From Rivularia sp. PCC 7116 (GTDB lineage Bacteria; Cyanobacteriota; Cyanobacteriia; Cyanobacteriales; Nostocaceae), in NCBI RefSeq assembly GCF_000316665.1, contig NC_019678.1:6138001-6202000 (forward strand): DNA of 64,000 nt. Reading direction: 5' to 3'. Both the position numbers and the translations under genes were made by a program. The number at the start of each line of letters is the position of its first letter. Position 1 is the first letter of the stretch. A model generated the notes under the pieces. The model had not been told where the DNA came from, did no database searches, and was given only the letters and a program-made list of their open reading frames with translations. Positions 25,701 to 35,053 of the stretch are shown in pieces.

Positions 25701-27682
25701 TCTGTAATATCTTGAGTTGGAATCCAAGGAGAACCCAAACGCACGTAGATATCTCCTGGAAGCAAGGGAGTTGGTTGGACTTTTTCTAAAGCTTCGACGT
25801 TGACTTTTAATTCTGGATTTGTTTTTACCGCACTTTGAGCAATTTCTAGCTTGTTTCTGACGTTACCCGACAAATATTCATCGCTTGTTACCCATCGTTC
25901 AAGTTTTGGGTCAAAATGAATTAGTTTATCCTTCTGTAATTCACAAATAATATCTTGTGGAGGTTGGGAAAGTAATTTCGTCATGAAATCTATATCAATA
26001 CGTCCCTTCTCGCTCAAACTATAAATTAATGCATCCAATGCTGTATCTGCACTTGTTTTTGGTTCATATTCACGGATGGTGCGTTTGCTAAAAATATCAG
26101 TTTTACTTGCTGTCTTACTATCGGGGTCATAGTTTTCTAGTGCGAGTAATAACGGATACTCTGGGTCTGATGAAAATACTCGACGATTACCTACAGAGTG
26201 TAAATATCCGTAGCTTCTAATAAAACTGTCGTAAGCATGATTGAGACGTTTTTGTGCTTGAGATAATTGTTTGTCAGTACCACCACAAGATTGGATAAAG
26301 AAAACCTCTTTAACTACTTCTCGCAACCGAATCAGCCAGAATAAGCGCAAACGAGGTATACCAATCACGTTTATCCGCTCTAATTTTCCCTCCATAACTT
26401 GCCAAGGATGGTTCTCGTACCAAATCAAGGAAAAAGGTTTGATTTTATTTTGTAAATCTGGAGGAATTAATATTGATTTTGATTTTCTAGTGATTTTATT
26501 CTTTGGTTTTGCATCTTCAGTTTCGAGATAAATTCCTTCTGGTAGACGGGTAAATGCAGTTCTAATCGCTGATATTAAATCTCTTCCATCGCTTGCTAAC
26601 CCCAGACGATTAGCTCCACCATAAAGTTTGTCTACGGTTAGTTTTCCTAGAAGCATTTCTGGATTATTTTTATAGTAGCAAGGCATCAATAACGGCGAAC
26701 CATCGGAAGATGTTAATCCGCTATCGCAAACTTCAAGCCATTGAGTTGAAGATGGTTCTTGTTCGGGTTGACGCTTTTGTAAAATAATTAAATCGGTGGT
26801 GACTTGAGTATTAGTGAATGCCATGAAAGCATTACTGGGTAAGCGCATTGCTCCTACTAAGTCAGCGCTTTTTGCAAGTAATTCCCGTACTCCCCTACTA
26901 CGACGAGATTGTAGTGTTCCAACAGAAGTAATAAAAGCAATTAATCCACCAGGACGAATCAAGTCAAGGGATTTGATAAAGAAGTAGTCGTGTAGATTGT
27001 AAATTGGTAGTTTATTGTATTTTGGGTCGTTAGGGGTGATATTGCTAAAAGGTACGTTACCGATGGCTAAATCAAAGTAATTTCGTGGTAGCATCACATC
27101 TTCAAAACCCTTGATATAAATATCGGCTTCCGGGTAAAGTTGTTGAGCAATGCGACCTGTGATTGAATCAAGTTCGATACCAGTCCATTTAGCACGACGA
27201 TTCCAAGGTGTGGGTGCGAGTCCCAGGAATAAACCACAACCCATACTCGGTTCTAGAATACGACTTCCGCTAAAACCAAGATGTTTTAGTCCTTGATAAA
27301 TTTCTTGGATGATTTCTGGTGTGGTGTAGTATGCATTAATAATGCTTTTTCTAGCTGCTTGATACTCTGTTGGTGTGAGTAATGCTTTTAGTTGATTACC
27401 AAGATGTTCCCAACTAGGTTTAAGAGGTTCTTCAAATATTTCTGGTGCAATTCCCCAACCTAGATATTCGGCAAGGATTTGTTGTTCAGTAGGTGTGGGA
27501 TAACGGTTTTCTTGGTCAAGTTTTTTGCTTAATTTGATTGCTTCAATATTCTTAGCAGCTTTAGTTTTTATTCCTCCTTTACCTATAGTGTGAGTGAGTC
27601 GGAAATTTTTAGGTAGAGTAGTTTGAGTGTTTTGATAATTGATGGTTTGCTCGAATAAAGATAGTTGATAGGCTTGTGTCAT
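22766..27682 (-). CDS. giant DNA methylase-SNF2 helicase fusion (DarB-like)
   Basis: A 1638-residue protein. An N-terminal N6-adenine methyltransferase has motif I SRILEPSMGCGLFLG (about residue 145) and motif IV AIGNVPFSN (about 205). A large superfamily 2 helicase follows, with Walker A LLGHAVGAGKT (about 820), DEAH-box variant FYDESQQV, STAKMGVGTNVQDY and motif VI QRAGRSVRQG (about 1330). The tail is coiled coil. This arrangement is known from phage P1 DarB and plasmid proteins that protect incoming DNA from restriction, and from some methylase-helicases of defence islands. With ArdA directly upstream, an anti-restriction role is the best reading. All motifs look intact. Confidence 0.85.
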   Translation of the reverse strand: MTQAYQLSLFEQTINYQNTQTTLPKNFRLTHTIGKGGIKTKAAKNIEAIKLSKKLDQENRYPTPTEQQILAEYLGWGIAPEIFEEPLKPSWEHLGNQLKALLTPTEYQAARKSIINAYYTTPEIIQEIYQGLKHLGFSGSRILEPSMGCGLFLGLAPTPWNRRAKWTGIELDSITGRIAQQLYPEADIYIKGFEDVMLPRNYFDLAIGNVPFSNITPNDPKYNKLPIYNLHDYFFIKSLDLIRPGGLIAFITSVGTLQSRRSRGVRELLAKSADLVGAMRLPSNAFMAFTNTQVTTDLIILQKRQPEQEPSSTQWLEVCDSGLTSSDGSPLLMPCYYKNNPEMLLGKLTVDKLYGGANRLGLASDGRDLISAIRTAFTRLPEGIYLETEDAKPKNKITRKSKSILIPPDLQNKIKPFSLIWYENHPWQVMEGKLERINVIGIPRLRLFWLIRLREVVKEVFFIQSCGGTDKQLSQAQKRLNHAYDSFIRSYGYLHSVGNRRVFSSDPEYPLLLALENYDPDSKTASKTDIFSKRTIREYEPKTSADTALDALIYSLSEKGRIDIDFMTKLLSQPPQDIICELQKDKLIHFDPKLERWVTSDEYLSGNVRNKLEIAQSAVKTNPELKVNVEALEKVQPTPLLPGDIYVRLGSPWIPTQDITDFIAETLNVDADDIYVYHSKATATWEVQICKNLLQSQNNCQIYGTERIMAHQLIELALNLRVPIVRDKVDESYVENPEATRIAQTKQENLKELFKRWIWSDFQRAERLTQTYNQQYNSLVPRHFDGSHLELPGMNPQWRNKLRSHQLNAIWRIISSGNTLLGHAVGAGKTSESIAASQELKRLGICYKPCLVVMDHLPEQMASEAIQMYPQMRLLIAGSAEMEAKKRRELASRIATGDWDLIILSHTAFSKLPLHPDTIKQFLEEESKMVETDYLAAKSNGRRTKRVMKNLEKKLTRLSENINAVANAETKDNTVFFDELGIDWIFYDESQQVKNLDLNTKINRVLGVPSSASYRAKDFLMKTRYMSYKHGAGRGVALMTATPITNTLAEAWVNQIYLQYETLQQLGLLHFDAWVSNFAEIKVGAEITPQGTLEVKSRLAVFNNIPEWRQLFWQVADILTDEDLNLPKPEKEYVTQEVPATEEQLKFFDYVAQRAEAIKAREVESTEDNMPRITTHIRQGVVDLRCLSQDVLCEFLEPEEIDALSHFPTKVDIAIDNIFRIWEATQAERLTQLVFCDVGTPKENNSDRFTVYSYIKSQLIERGVPTEEIAFIHDAKTDEQKSALFRAVRQRKIRVFIGSTAKMGVGTNVQDYVIAAHDLDCPWRPTDHTQRAGRSVRQGNYNSKVKIYRYVTQGKPYQDAEGKKVAGLSPDGYLYQTSKTKAEFIEAALAGRNTARSIDDCTDIVLSYAEVMATASGDPRLMRKVELDSEVAKLLQEERDHINQQITIHRDLEKLPDRIEKISIKLQNHKADSNRTVSVAGDRFSINFYTNDGKKVRVIKRKAAGEHINAIVRDLEIKVEYGTFSLGQFAGFDLSIVHDIGGCTIQLIGNAIYKASVKKTPIGTISALEYCVNSGIDKELKQAENQLQKLKQAEKDLSLQKDQPFSKAAELQAVMKEQSALNKELGLIEEDFQVVDKA

Positions 27683-27838
27683 TAGAGTGAATATGATTTA
27701 TTTTCACCCCAGCGTCAGCAATGATTATTTTAATTAATAGAAAAACTTTAGCTATTATTTGTAAATATCGAACGCTATTTCTAGATAATTATTATTTTCG
27801 GTAAAATGTAATCCTTTAATTAATAGTAAACGCTTTTA

Positions 27839-28579
27839 CTATCGATTAAAAATGTAGATTTCTCTAAGTCCGACTTCAATTGAGAAATAGGAGTCAATAA
27901 ACCAATCTTGTGCAATTGCTTTCCAATCAATATAAAATGCGGGAATATTTAATTCTTCAAGCTGTTGAATCTTTCCGCACTCTTCCCACATCTGGTGAAC
28001 AAAATCTTTTTCGTCTTCGTATTCACCTAAATAACGGTCTTTAAAATCTTCTTCTGTTGCATAATTGCTACCGTAGTGTTGGTAGTAAACAGCATAAGCT
28101 TTACCATGTTCTTCAAGGAGTTGCGCTAATTCAGAGACTGTTTCTATATCTTCGTATTCACTAAGCTGTATTCCTTGCCAGCATTCGTAATCATGTATTG
28201 CCCATTCGTCGCAAGATTCTGTATCTGCAACTGGCGACCATGAAAGCATCCATTTAATATCGTCTTCGATATCTTCTGGTTGTTGAGTGCCATCAATCCA
28301 CAAGCCATGTAAATACCCAGCATTATAAGCACTAAGACAGGCTACATAAATTTTGGGCGTTTCTTCATCTGTACATTCCCTTTCTTCATCAGGAAATGGC
28401 AACATACATCTTAAACTAGCATTTCTTTTAACAACTTTTACTTGAACTAAAGCAATAGCTAAATTTAAAGCTCTCAAATCAATATTTTGAATAAATAAAA
28501 TATTATCCAAACGTTCAACATTGTAAAGCTGTTCTGCTACAGATACAGCATCTTGTTCTGAATCAAATATTATATTCAT
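27839..28579 (-). CDS. ardA: ArdA-like anti-restriction protein
   Basis: A 246-residue protein. After about 85 N-terminal residues of unknown type come the ArdA hallmarks: KIYVACLSAYNAGYLHG, WIDGTQQPEDI, WAIHDYECWQGIQLSEYEDI, and near the end IPAFYIDWKAIAQDW. ArdA is an acidic DNA mimic that blocks type I restriction enzymes as a plasmid enters a new cell, and this protein is strongly acidic. The N-terminal extension is unusual compared with the 165-residue classical ArdA. ATG was chosen over an in-frame TTG two codons upstream. It lies beside the methylase-helicase, forming an anti-restriction pair. Confidence 0.85.
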   Translation of the reverse strand: MNIIFDSEQDAVSVAEQLYNVERLDNILFIQNIDLRALNLAIALVQVKVVKRNASLRCMLPFPDEERECTDEETPKIYVACLSAYNAGYLHGLWIDGTQQPEDIEDDIKWMLSWSPVADTESCDEWAIHDYECWQGIQLSEYEDIETVSELAQLLEEHGKAYAVYYQHYGSNYATEEDFKDRYLGEYEDEKDFVHQMWEECGKIQQLEELNIPAFYIDWKAIAQDWFIDSYFSIEVGLREIYIFNR

Positions 28580-28654
28580 TGTCAAAGATTTTTGTTTAAT
28601 GAAGTGAAGGGGCAGTTTTAAAACTTACCCCATGTGTTAAAAATTAGCTATTAG

Positions 28655-28969
28655 TTATTGTTTTACACCGTTACCGTTTTGCAAAAATTCTGATACTTGG
28701 ATTTGACAATCACAACTTTTAATTTCTTCTAGTTCCCATTGTAAAGTTTCTATTTTTTGATTAATTTGTTGTTCCGTAACGCTGCGAAGATTGTTCAACA
28801 ACTTTTCTAAAATAGGTATCTGGTTGGGATGAAATTCAATTGTAAATTTTTCGTTGTCAGCATAACAAATAACAAGTTCAACGAAACCAGACAGAATAAA
28901 GGTATTTAAGTAAGTACTATCTAATAGTTTGATGGTCGTTGAACGATAAATTTCTATGTTGCTTTCCAT
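28655..28969 (-). CDS. uncharacterised small protein
   Basis: A 104-residue soluble protein: strand-rich first half (STYLNTFILSGFVELVICYA) and a long helix at the end (SVTEQQINQKIETLQWELEE). No family was recognised. The ATG giving MESNIEIYRS was preferred to an in-frame TTG 13 codons upstream. It is probably the first gene of the leftward anti-restriction set. Confidence 0.45.
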   Translation of the reverse strand: MESNIEIYRSTTIKLLDSTYLNTFILSGFVELVICYADNEKFTIEFHPNQIPILEKLLNNLRSVTEQQINQKIETLQWELEEIKSCDCQIQVSEFLQNGNGVKQ

Positions 28970-29112
28970 TGTTTTAAATTCATAATTTTTCAACCCCTGC
29001 AACAGCAAATTCCATATTGATTTTAAATAGGTACTTTTAGAATATTTTCTATATTTAGTAATGTGTATTATCTTGATTTTGTAACGAAGCTTTTAGTTAA
29101 TTAATTTGGATT

Positions 29113-30015
29113 TCAACAAGCTTTCACCAACCTCTGTTTCAACTGCGTATATCGCTCCTGAGATTTCCTAGAACGAACGCACATACCGATCGCTTTCTTA
29201 CTACCAATAATAATCGCCAACTTCTTTGCACGAGTTAAGCCGGTATACAATAAATTCCTGCTCAACATTACGAAATGTTGCGAATATAGTGGCAAAAATA
29301 CAACCGGATATTCCGAACCCTGCGACTTATGAATACTGACGCTCCAAGCTAAAGCCAGTTCATTCAAATCAGCATAATCATAAATCACATCACGCTCTTG
29401 GAACTGTACGATAACTTCCTGTTCCTCAGTGTCAATATGAATAATAAAACCCATATCCCCATTAAAAACTTCCCGCTGGTAATCGTTAGTTAATTGAATA
29501 ACGCGATCGCCAACTCGAAAAATTATCCCACCCCTTGTTACTTCTACCTTCTGGGGACTAGGAGGATTAATTAATTTTTGCAGTACGTTATTAAGGTTGC
29601 GCGTACCCACTAAACCTCTAGTCATTGGTGCGAGTACCTGTACATCAGTAACTGGATTAAAACCAAGTTTGGGAATCAAATCTGTAATCAACTCGCTAAT
29701 TGCTTGTACTCCATGTTCCGGTTGAAATCCTCCTCCATGCCACAAACAATCCGATTCTGGGGAATCGGAAATTGTTTCAATCAAAGGATATTGTCCGCGA
29801 TTTATTTGGTGAGATGCGGTAATAATTTTACTACTAGCAGCTTGACGAAAGACTTGGGTGAGTCGCACTACCGGAACTTTACCCGAATGAATTAAATCTG
29901 CCAAAACGTTACCAGCACCGACTGACGGCAGCTGATCTATATCCCCAACAAGAAGAAGTTGGGTATCATCCGCTACTGCTTCAAATAACGAATATGCCAA
30001 AAATAAATCAAGCAT
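29113..30015 (-). pseudogene. recD2: recD2 helicase, C-terminal part (broken gene)
   Basis: 300 codons covering the C-terminal half of a RecD2-type superfamily 1B helicase. They begin inside motif II (MLDLFLAYSLF, normally preceded by DEAS), then LLVGDIDQLPSVGAGNVLAD (motif III region), VRLTQVFRQ (motif IV) and the SH3-UvrD end with SIHKSQGSEYPVVFLPL and LLYTGLTRAKK (motifs V-VI). The DEA half of the Walker B motif is gone. The N-terminal half lies on the other side of a 0.48-kb insert. By comparison with remembered RecD2 sequence about 50-60 residues are missing, so the helicase cannot be active. Confidence 0.85.
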
Positions 30016-30021
30016 ACCAAA

Positions 30022-30502
30022 ATAATTCGTAATTCGTAATTCGTAATTATTTCTGTTTAAGTTTTTTAGTAGAAGAAACTAATATCTTGCCAATTTCATT
30101 AGCTTCTTGAAGCAAAGAATCAAACTTAGATTTCTCTACTAACTCAGATTCAATTATAATTTCCAACCAGTATTGAGTTTCTCTTGCTTCTTTCAATGCA
30201 ATTTCTAATTTACTAATAAAATCTTTGTCAGACTGTGCCGATTGTGCCTCCCGAACATTGGCTCCAATAGATGTTCCAGAACGAAGTAATTGGCTTGATA
30301 TTATTCGATTAACTCCTGGTTTTTCATCTAGGAAGCAACAAGCTTTTATAATTCTAACTGCAAACTTTTTAGTTCTGTCAGTTATACTAATATTATTAAT
30401 CATCTTTATAATGTCAACTAACTATTAATAATTATCTCATATTCAGTTTTTAAATGTAATCTTAATTAATTACGAATTACGAATTACGAATTACGAATTA
30501 TT
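30022..30502 (-). mobile_element. IVS-like insert with inverted TACGAAT-repeat ends in recD2
   Basis: A 0.48-kb insert carrying one gene and bounded by perfect inverted repeats. The left end is AATAATTCGTAATTCG continuing in 7-bp steps for about 29 bp; the right end is its reverse complement plus one extra 7-bp unit. In a transcript the ends would pair into a long stem. This layout, with a four-helix-bundle gene inside, copies that of 23S rRNA intervening sequences, here lodged in a protein gene. No target duplication can be judged because recD2 sequence is also lost. Confidence 0.6.
30047..30403 (-). CDS. four-helix-bundle protein (23S rRNA IVS protein family)
   Basis: A 118-residue all-helical protein with the family signature: RTKKFAVRIIKAC, QLLRSGTSIGANVREAQSAQ (the most conserved block), SDKDFISKLEIALKEARET, and YWLEIIIES. 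This is the TIGR02436/S23 family, found inside 23S rRNA intervening sequences and as free genes, related to Avd of diversity-generating retroelements. Its biochemical role is unknown, perhaps nucleic-acid binding. It is the only gene of the insert that breaks recD2 and lies in the same orientation as that gene. Confidence 0.85.
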   Translation of the reverse strand: MINNISITDRTKKFAVRIIKACCFLDEKPGVNRIISSQLLRSGTSIGANVREAQSAQSDKDFISKLEIALKEARETQYWLEIIIESELVEKSKFDSLLQEANEIGKILVSSTKKLKQK

Positions 30503-31592
30503 CTACCCATCGCTTTCCATAATGAAACAATAGTCCGGGTGCAAAAGGTTTTACCAACACCGGGACCACCTGTAATAATCATGATTTTTGAGTAAGCTGC
30601 CGTTTCAACTGCTTGTAGCTGCTCCGTTGATAATGAAACTTTGCGGCTTTGGCTAAAACGCTCCAACCAATTATGGACGCGGGGTATGTCTGTATTTATT
30701 GCTTGATGCAACCGAGAAAGTATCAGTTGAGCTAGGTTTTGTTCGGTATGGAAGAAGGTTGGTTTGTAGCAAAGTAATGTTTTATCAGTATCTCTTTCTC
30801 TAACTAGTTCATCACTGAGGGACATATCGCAGATAACTTTTGTTAGAGCATCTTCTTGTGGTTGATGTTCGTCAGTTTTTAACTTTTCACAAAGCTGTTG
30901 TATTAATTCCGGCTGGGGTAAATAACAATGTCCCGAATCTGCTGCTTCGCTTAAAACGTGAATAATACCAGCTTTATATCGAAATTCCGAATCTGGAGGA
31001 ACACCCAAATTACGAGCAATTTTATCCGCAGTAAGAAACCCAATTCCATAAATATCGGTTGCTAGCTGGTATGGGTTTTCGTTAACTTTATTGATTGCTA
31101 AATCACCGTAATTTTTGTAAATCTTTACCGCGTAGGTTGTTGAAACACCATGACTTTGAAGAAATACCATCACTTCTTTTATGGCTCGTTGCTCCTTCCA
31201 AGCTTTCTGAATCATGGCAATACGTTTCTTTGCAATGCCATTCACTTCTTGCAACCGTTCAATTTGGTTATCAATAATATCGAGGGTTTCTGTACCAAAA
31301 CAAGCGACGATGCGTTTTGCTGTTACAGGTCCAACACCCTTGATTAAACCGCTACCTAAATACTTTTCGATTCCGGTGATTGTTGCTGGTTTGGTTTCTT
31401 TATAGTTAGTAACTTGAAATTGCAAACCATATTGCGGATGTTCTCGCCAGAAACCATTTAATTGAAGAGTTTGTCCGGGCTGAATACCTGCAAAGCTGCC
31501 CGTAATTGTAGTTAATTCCGATACCCTTGGACGCTGCAACCGCGCTACCGTATAACCCGATTCTTCGGAGTGATAGGTTAAGCGCTCAACCT
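30484..31592 (-). pseudogene. recD2: recD2 helicase, N-terminal part (broken gene)
   Basis: N-terminal half of RecD2. An OB-like start is readable from about 31592 (VERLTYHSEESGYTVARLQR, without a start codon), then tandem helix-hairpin-helix region (GLIKGVGPVTAKRIVACFG), a second HhH (YQLATDIYGIGFLTADKIA), and Walker A IMIITGGPGVGKTFCTRTIV. It stops at LWKAMGR, after which IIRNS comes from the inserted element. Upstream, the first 20 or so residues are missing where sequence of the neighbouring NACHT gene begins. The gene is therefore broken at both sides. Confidence 0.85.
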
Positions 31593-34019
31593 GTGATTAA
31601 AGAAAAGGTTCAGCGTAATGAGACTGTAATTAAGTTACTTAAGCAGTTTAAAATTGACCCAGAGCATCCACCGGGAGATTTTAGTGGGGTATATGCTTAT
31701 ACTCTTGTAGAATATGGTGTTGGTAAGCCACAGCCCATTCTTGAGTTGTTTCGTCAGCAAGAAATTAAAGCAGCGTTTCGCAAAGCATTTGACCATAACA
31801 ACCCTTCAATATTGCTATCTGAGATAGATGCTTTTGTCGATGCTTATGCTTTGGGTGATGAAATCAAAAGTTTGAGAGTTGATATCAAGCGGGAAATTGC
31901 AGCGTTTTACATCGTGTTTTCGCAAGTCGCGAAACTTACCCGCAATCCAGCAGATACGATGATGAGCCAGCAAATTGGCTCTTTACATACAAATATCAAA
32001 AATATTCAAGAGCAGCTTGATAGAATGCCGACTCTTGAAGGTATTCGTACAGAAATTGCGCGGTTAGCAGCACAGAATTATCCAGCATTACCCGACAATA
32101 ATGTAGAGACGTTGTATACAACGTCTTTGCAAGATGAAAATCAATGCAGAGCCATAGCATTAGCTCAACAAATGCGTGGTTGGTTTGAAACTTTGGGTTA
32201 CAGCTTTGAAAATCATGAAGTTTGGGCGGAAGAATATTTTGAATTTATCATTAATATTCCTGTAAGACGTAGTTTTGACCGCATCCTAGTACGGGGAATT
32301 GCTGGAGAAATCGGACTTAGCGATGTAATGGCTTTGCGCTCTTCGGTGCAGGAACAAAAAACTGATGAAGGTTGGTTGGTAACTACTCGTCGAATTTCTA
32401 GAGCTGCGCGGGATGAGGTTAAGAAGGAAGACAACCGTTTTCTCGATTGCTACACTTTTGACGAACTGATTGACCTTGATGCTGATTTTAGCGGTTATGT
32501 TAATTGGTTGGAAGCGGAAATTAAACGGCGAAAGGTTGATACGTCGTATGTACCTTTAGCCTGTACCAAGGAAGAACTTGACCCAGTTACTAGACAACGT
32601 ATAGGTGTTAGCCATTACGAGGAAGAAGACGGTTGGATTGATGGCTACATTGATTTATGGTTGGATGACCCCGCAAAAGAGCATATTTCTATACTGGGTG
32701 AATTCGGTACTGGTAAAACTTGGTTTGCTTTTCACTATGCTTGGACTGCATTACAACGTTACAAAGATGCTCAAAGACGCGGTTTAGAGCGCCCCCGCTT
32801 ACCTGTAGTAATTACTTTACGGGATTTTGCTAAAGCTTTGAATGTAGAAAATGTTTTAGCGGGGTTCTTTTTTACCCAGCATAATATCCGCATCAATAGC
32901 GATGTCTTTGACCAGCTGAACCGCATGGGTAAGCTGCTGTTAATTTTTGACGGTTTTGACGAGATGGCTGCAAAAGTTGACCGTCAGCAGATGATTAATA
33001 ATTTCTGGGAACTGGCTAAGGTTGTGGTTCCCGGTGCCAAGGTGATTTTAACTTGTCGCACGGAACATTTTCCCGAAGCTCAAGAAGGACGCGCTTTACT
33101 GAATGCAGAGTTACAAGCTTCTACTAAGAACTTAACCGGAGAAACACCCCAGTTTGAAGTGTTGGAACTGGAAAAATTCAACGACGAGCAAATAAGACAA
33201 GTATTGTTACATCAAGCGGAAGCCGCAACTGTTGACCAAGTGATGGGCAATCCGCAATTATTAGACTTGGCACGTCGTCCGGTAATGACCGATTTAATTT
33301 TAGAAGCATTACCAGATATTGAAGCGGGTAAACCTGTGGATATGTCACGGGTTTATTTGTATGCTGTGCGACGAAAGATGGAGCGGGATATCAAAGCCGA
33401 ACGCACGTTTACTTCTTTGGCAGATAAGCTGTATTTTTTGTGCGAACTATCTTGGGAAATGCTTTCCACCGACCAAATGAGCATTAATTATAAGTTGTTT
33501 CCCGATAGGATTCGGCGCTTATTTGGTTCTATAGTGCAAGAACAAAACGACTTGGATCACTGGCACTACGATATGATGGGGCAGACAATGCTGATTCGTA
33601 ATGCTAATGGGGATTATACTCCCGCCCATCGTTCCTTATTGGAGTTTTTTGTAGCGTATAAATTTGCGGCTGAATTGGGAGCTTTGGCTGATGATTTTAC
33701 GGAATTAGCACAAGCACAATCTTGTTTGGATTTGAATGCTGCACCCGTTGAATATACTTGGTCTGGTTATTTTGAGCGGCAGTTAGATAATTCCGGAAAT
33801 TGTATTGCGATTCCTCCGTTAAAGGGATTTGTTAAAGAATCTTTGGAGAAATTAAGGGAAAGTTTTGGAAAAGCTCCATTAACGAAAGCGGTATTGGATT
33901 TGATGTTGGGAATGGTAAGCGATAATGAAGCGCTGGTTAAGGTTATTGAGATGACGCGGGGGAGAGGTGAGGAGGAGGTTGGTTATGTTGGGGGGGGAAT
34001 GCGGCGACTTTGGCTGTGA
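31593..34019 (+). CDS. NACHT-type STAND NTPase, N-terminal part of a split NACHT-WD40 protein
   Basis: 808 codons from a GTG. An N-terminal helical region (ETVIKLLKQFKIDPEHPP on) precedes a segment around residues 190-270 with YSFENHEVWAEEYFEFIINI that recalls nuclease-type effector domains, though no catalytic set was confirmed. The NACHT domain has Walker A GEFGTGKTWF and Walker B LLLIFDGFDEMA. After AHRSLLEFFVAYKFAAEL the frame ends just past a G8 tract, while the normal continuation (NAATLAVKV..., pentapeptides, WD40 repeats) lies in another frame. Such STAND proteins sense invaders and trigger cell suicide or immunity. The true start is unclear because the upstream sequence belongs to recD2 on the other strand. 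Confidence 0.75.
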   Translation: MIKEKVQRNETVIKLLKQFKIDPEHPPGDFSGVYAYTLVEYGVGKPQPILELFRQQEIKAAFRKAFDHNNPSILLSEIDAFVDAYALGDEIKSLRVDIKREIAAFYIVFSQVAKLTRNPADTMMSQQIGSLHTNIKNIQEQLDRMPTLEGIRTEIARLAAQNYPALPDNNVETLYTTSLQDENQCRAIALAQQMRGWFETLGYSFENHEVWAEEYFEFIINIPVRRSFDRILVRGIAGEIGLSDVMALRSSVQEQKTDEGWLVTTRRISRAARDEVKKEDNRFLDCYTFDELIDLDADFSGYVNWLEAEIKRRKVDTSYVPLACTKEELDPVTRQRIGVSHYEEEDGWIDGYIDLWLDDPAKEHISILGEFGTGKTWFAFHYAWTALQRYKDAQRRGLERPRLPVVITLRDFAKALNVENVLAGFFFTQHNIRINSDVFDQLNRMGKLLLIFDGFDEMAAKVDRQQMINNFWELAKVVVPGAKVILTCRTEHFPEAQEGRALLNAELQASTKNLTGETPQFEVLELEKFNDEQIRQVLLHQAEAATVDQVMGNPQLLDLARRPVMTDLILEALPDIEAGKPVDMSRVYLYAVRRKMERDIKAERTFTSLADKLYFLCELSWEMLSTDQMSINYKLFPDRIRRLFGSIVQEQNDLDHWHYDMMGQTMLIRNANGDYTPAHRSLLEFFVAYKFAAELGALADDFTELAQAQSCLDLNAAPVEYTWSGYFERQLDNSGNCIAIPPLKGFVKESLEKLRESFGKAPLTKAVLDLMLGMVSDNEALVKVIEMTRGRGEEEVGYVGGGMRRLWL

Positions 34020-35053
34020 AGGTTGATAAAACTGCTTTGGAGGGGAGAGATTTTTCGGGTGCTGTGGTTAAGGGAGCGAATTTTTCTGATATCAGTTTGC
34101 GCGATGTTAATTTTGCAGATGCAAAGTTAATTGAAAGTTTTTTTACTAAAATCTTTGGCACAATCTTCTCAATTGCTTATAGTTTTGATGGTCAATTAAT
34201 AGCTACTGGTGATGGTGATGGTGTTGTTCGTATATGGGAAGTTGCTAGTAATAAAGAAATATTAACTTGCAATGGACATACTGGCGGAATACTTTCGGTT
34301 GACTTTAGTTCTGATAGTTATAAATTAGCTAGCAGTAGTTACGATGGAAAAATTAGATTATGGGATACTTGCACTGGTAAATGCTTAGTAGCTTTGCAGG
34401 GACATAGCAGTTCTGTATACTCAGTTGTATTCTGTTCTGAAGATAAAATTATTGCTAGTGGCAGTTCTGACGGCACAGTGAGATTATGGAATATTAACAC
34501 TGGTCAATGCTTACAAATTCTACAGAGTAATACTAATTCAGTACACTCGATTGTATTTAATCCCAATAATAAGATGCTGGCTAGTTGCGGTAATCATAAC
34601 ACCATAGAACTATGGGATATTCAAACTTACCAATGTTTAAAAACTTTACAAGGACACACAAATTTTGTAGCTTCAGTTGCTTTTAGTCCTGACGGTAAGA
34701 CACTTGCGAGTGGAGGTTACGATCAAACTGTAAAATTGTGGAATGTGAACACAGGCAAATGTGAATCAACATTGCAAGCCCATAATGTGTCAGTATTAGC
34801 AGTTGCTTTTAGCCCTGATGGAAAGATATTAGCTAGTGGGCATGACAAAACTATCCAATTATGGCATTTAGAAACAGGTGAATGTCTTAAAACATTAAAG
34901 GGACACTTCCATTTAGTACGTTCAATTGCTTTTAGCCCAGATGGAGAAACACTTGCTAGTGGTAGTTATGACAAGACAGTGAGATTCTGGAGTATTGCTA
35001 CAGCAGAATGCCAAAAAGTTTTACAGGGTCATAGCACTTGGGTAAATCTGTAA
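34010..35053 (+). pseudogene. pentapeptide + seven WD40 repeats (middle part of the split NACHT-WD40 gene)
   Basis: Continuation of the NACHT gene in a different frame. It is joined if the G8 tract at 33990-33997 is read as G6 or G9. It starts with pentapeptide repeats (LEGRDFSGAVVKGANF, then SLRDVNFADAKL) and continues with seven WD40 blades such as VRIWEVASNKEILTCNGHTG and VKLWNVNTGKC. WD40 propellers in STAND proteins are usually the sensor. The frame ends at [10 protein letters not shown] where a further shift occurs. Without the upstream frame there is no good ribosome site, so it is treated as a fragment. Confidence 0.75.

Noticed and set aside
30225-31405. Rightward open frames of 60-67 codons opposite recD2 and the four-helix-bundle gene
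   Set aside because: They are antisense shadows of well-supported leftward coding sequence.
29113-31592. Two separate small helicase genes
   Set aside because: The two halves are contiguous parts of one RecD2 with the motif Ia-II region missing between them; neither can work alone.
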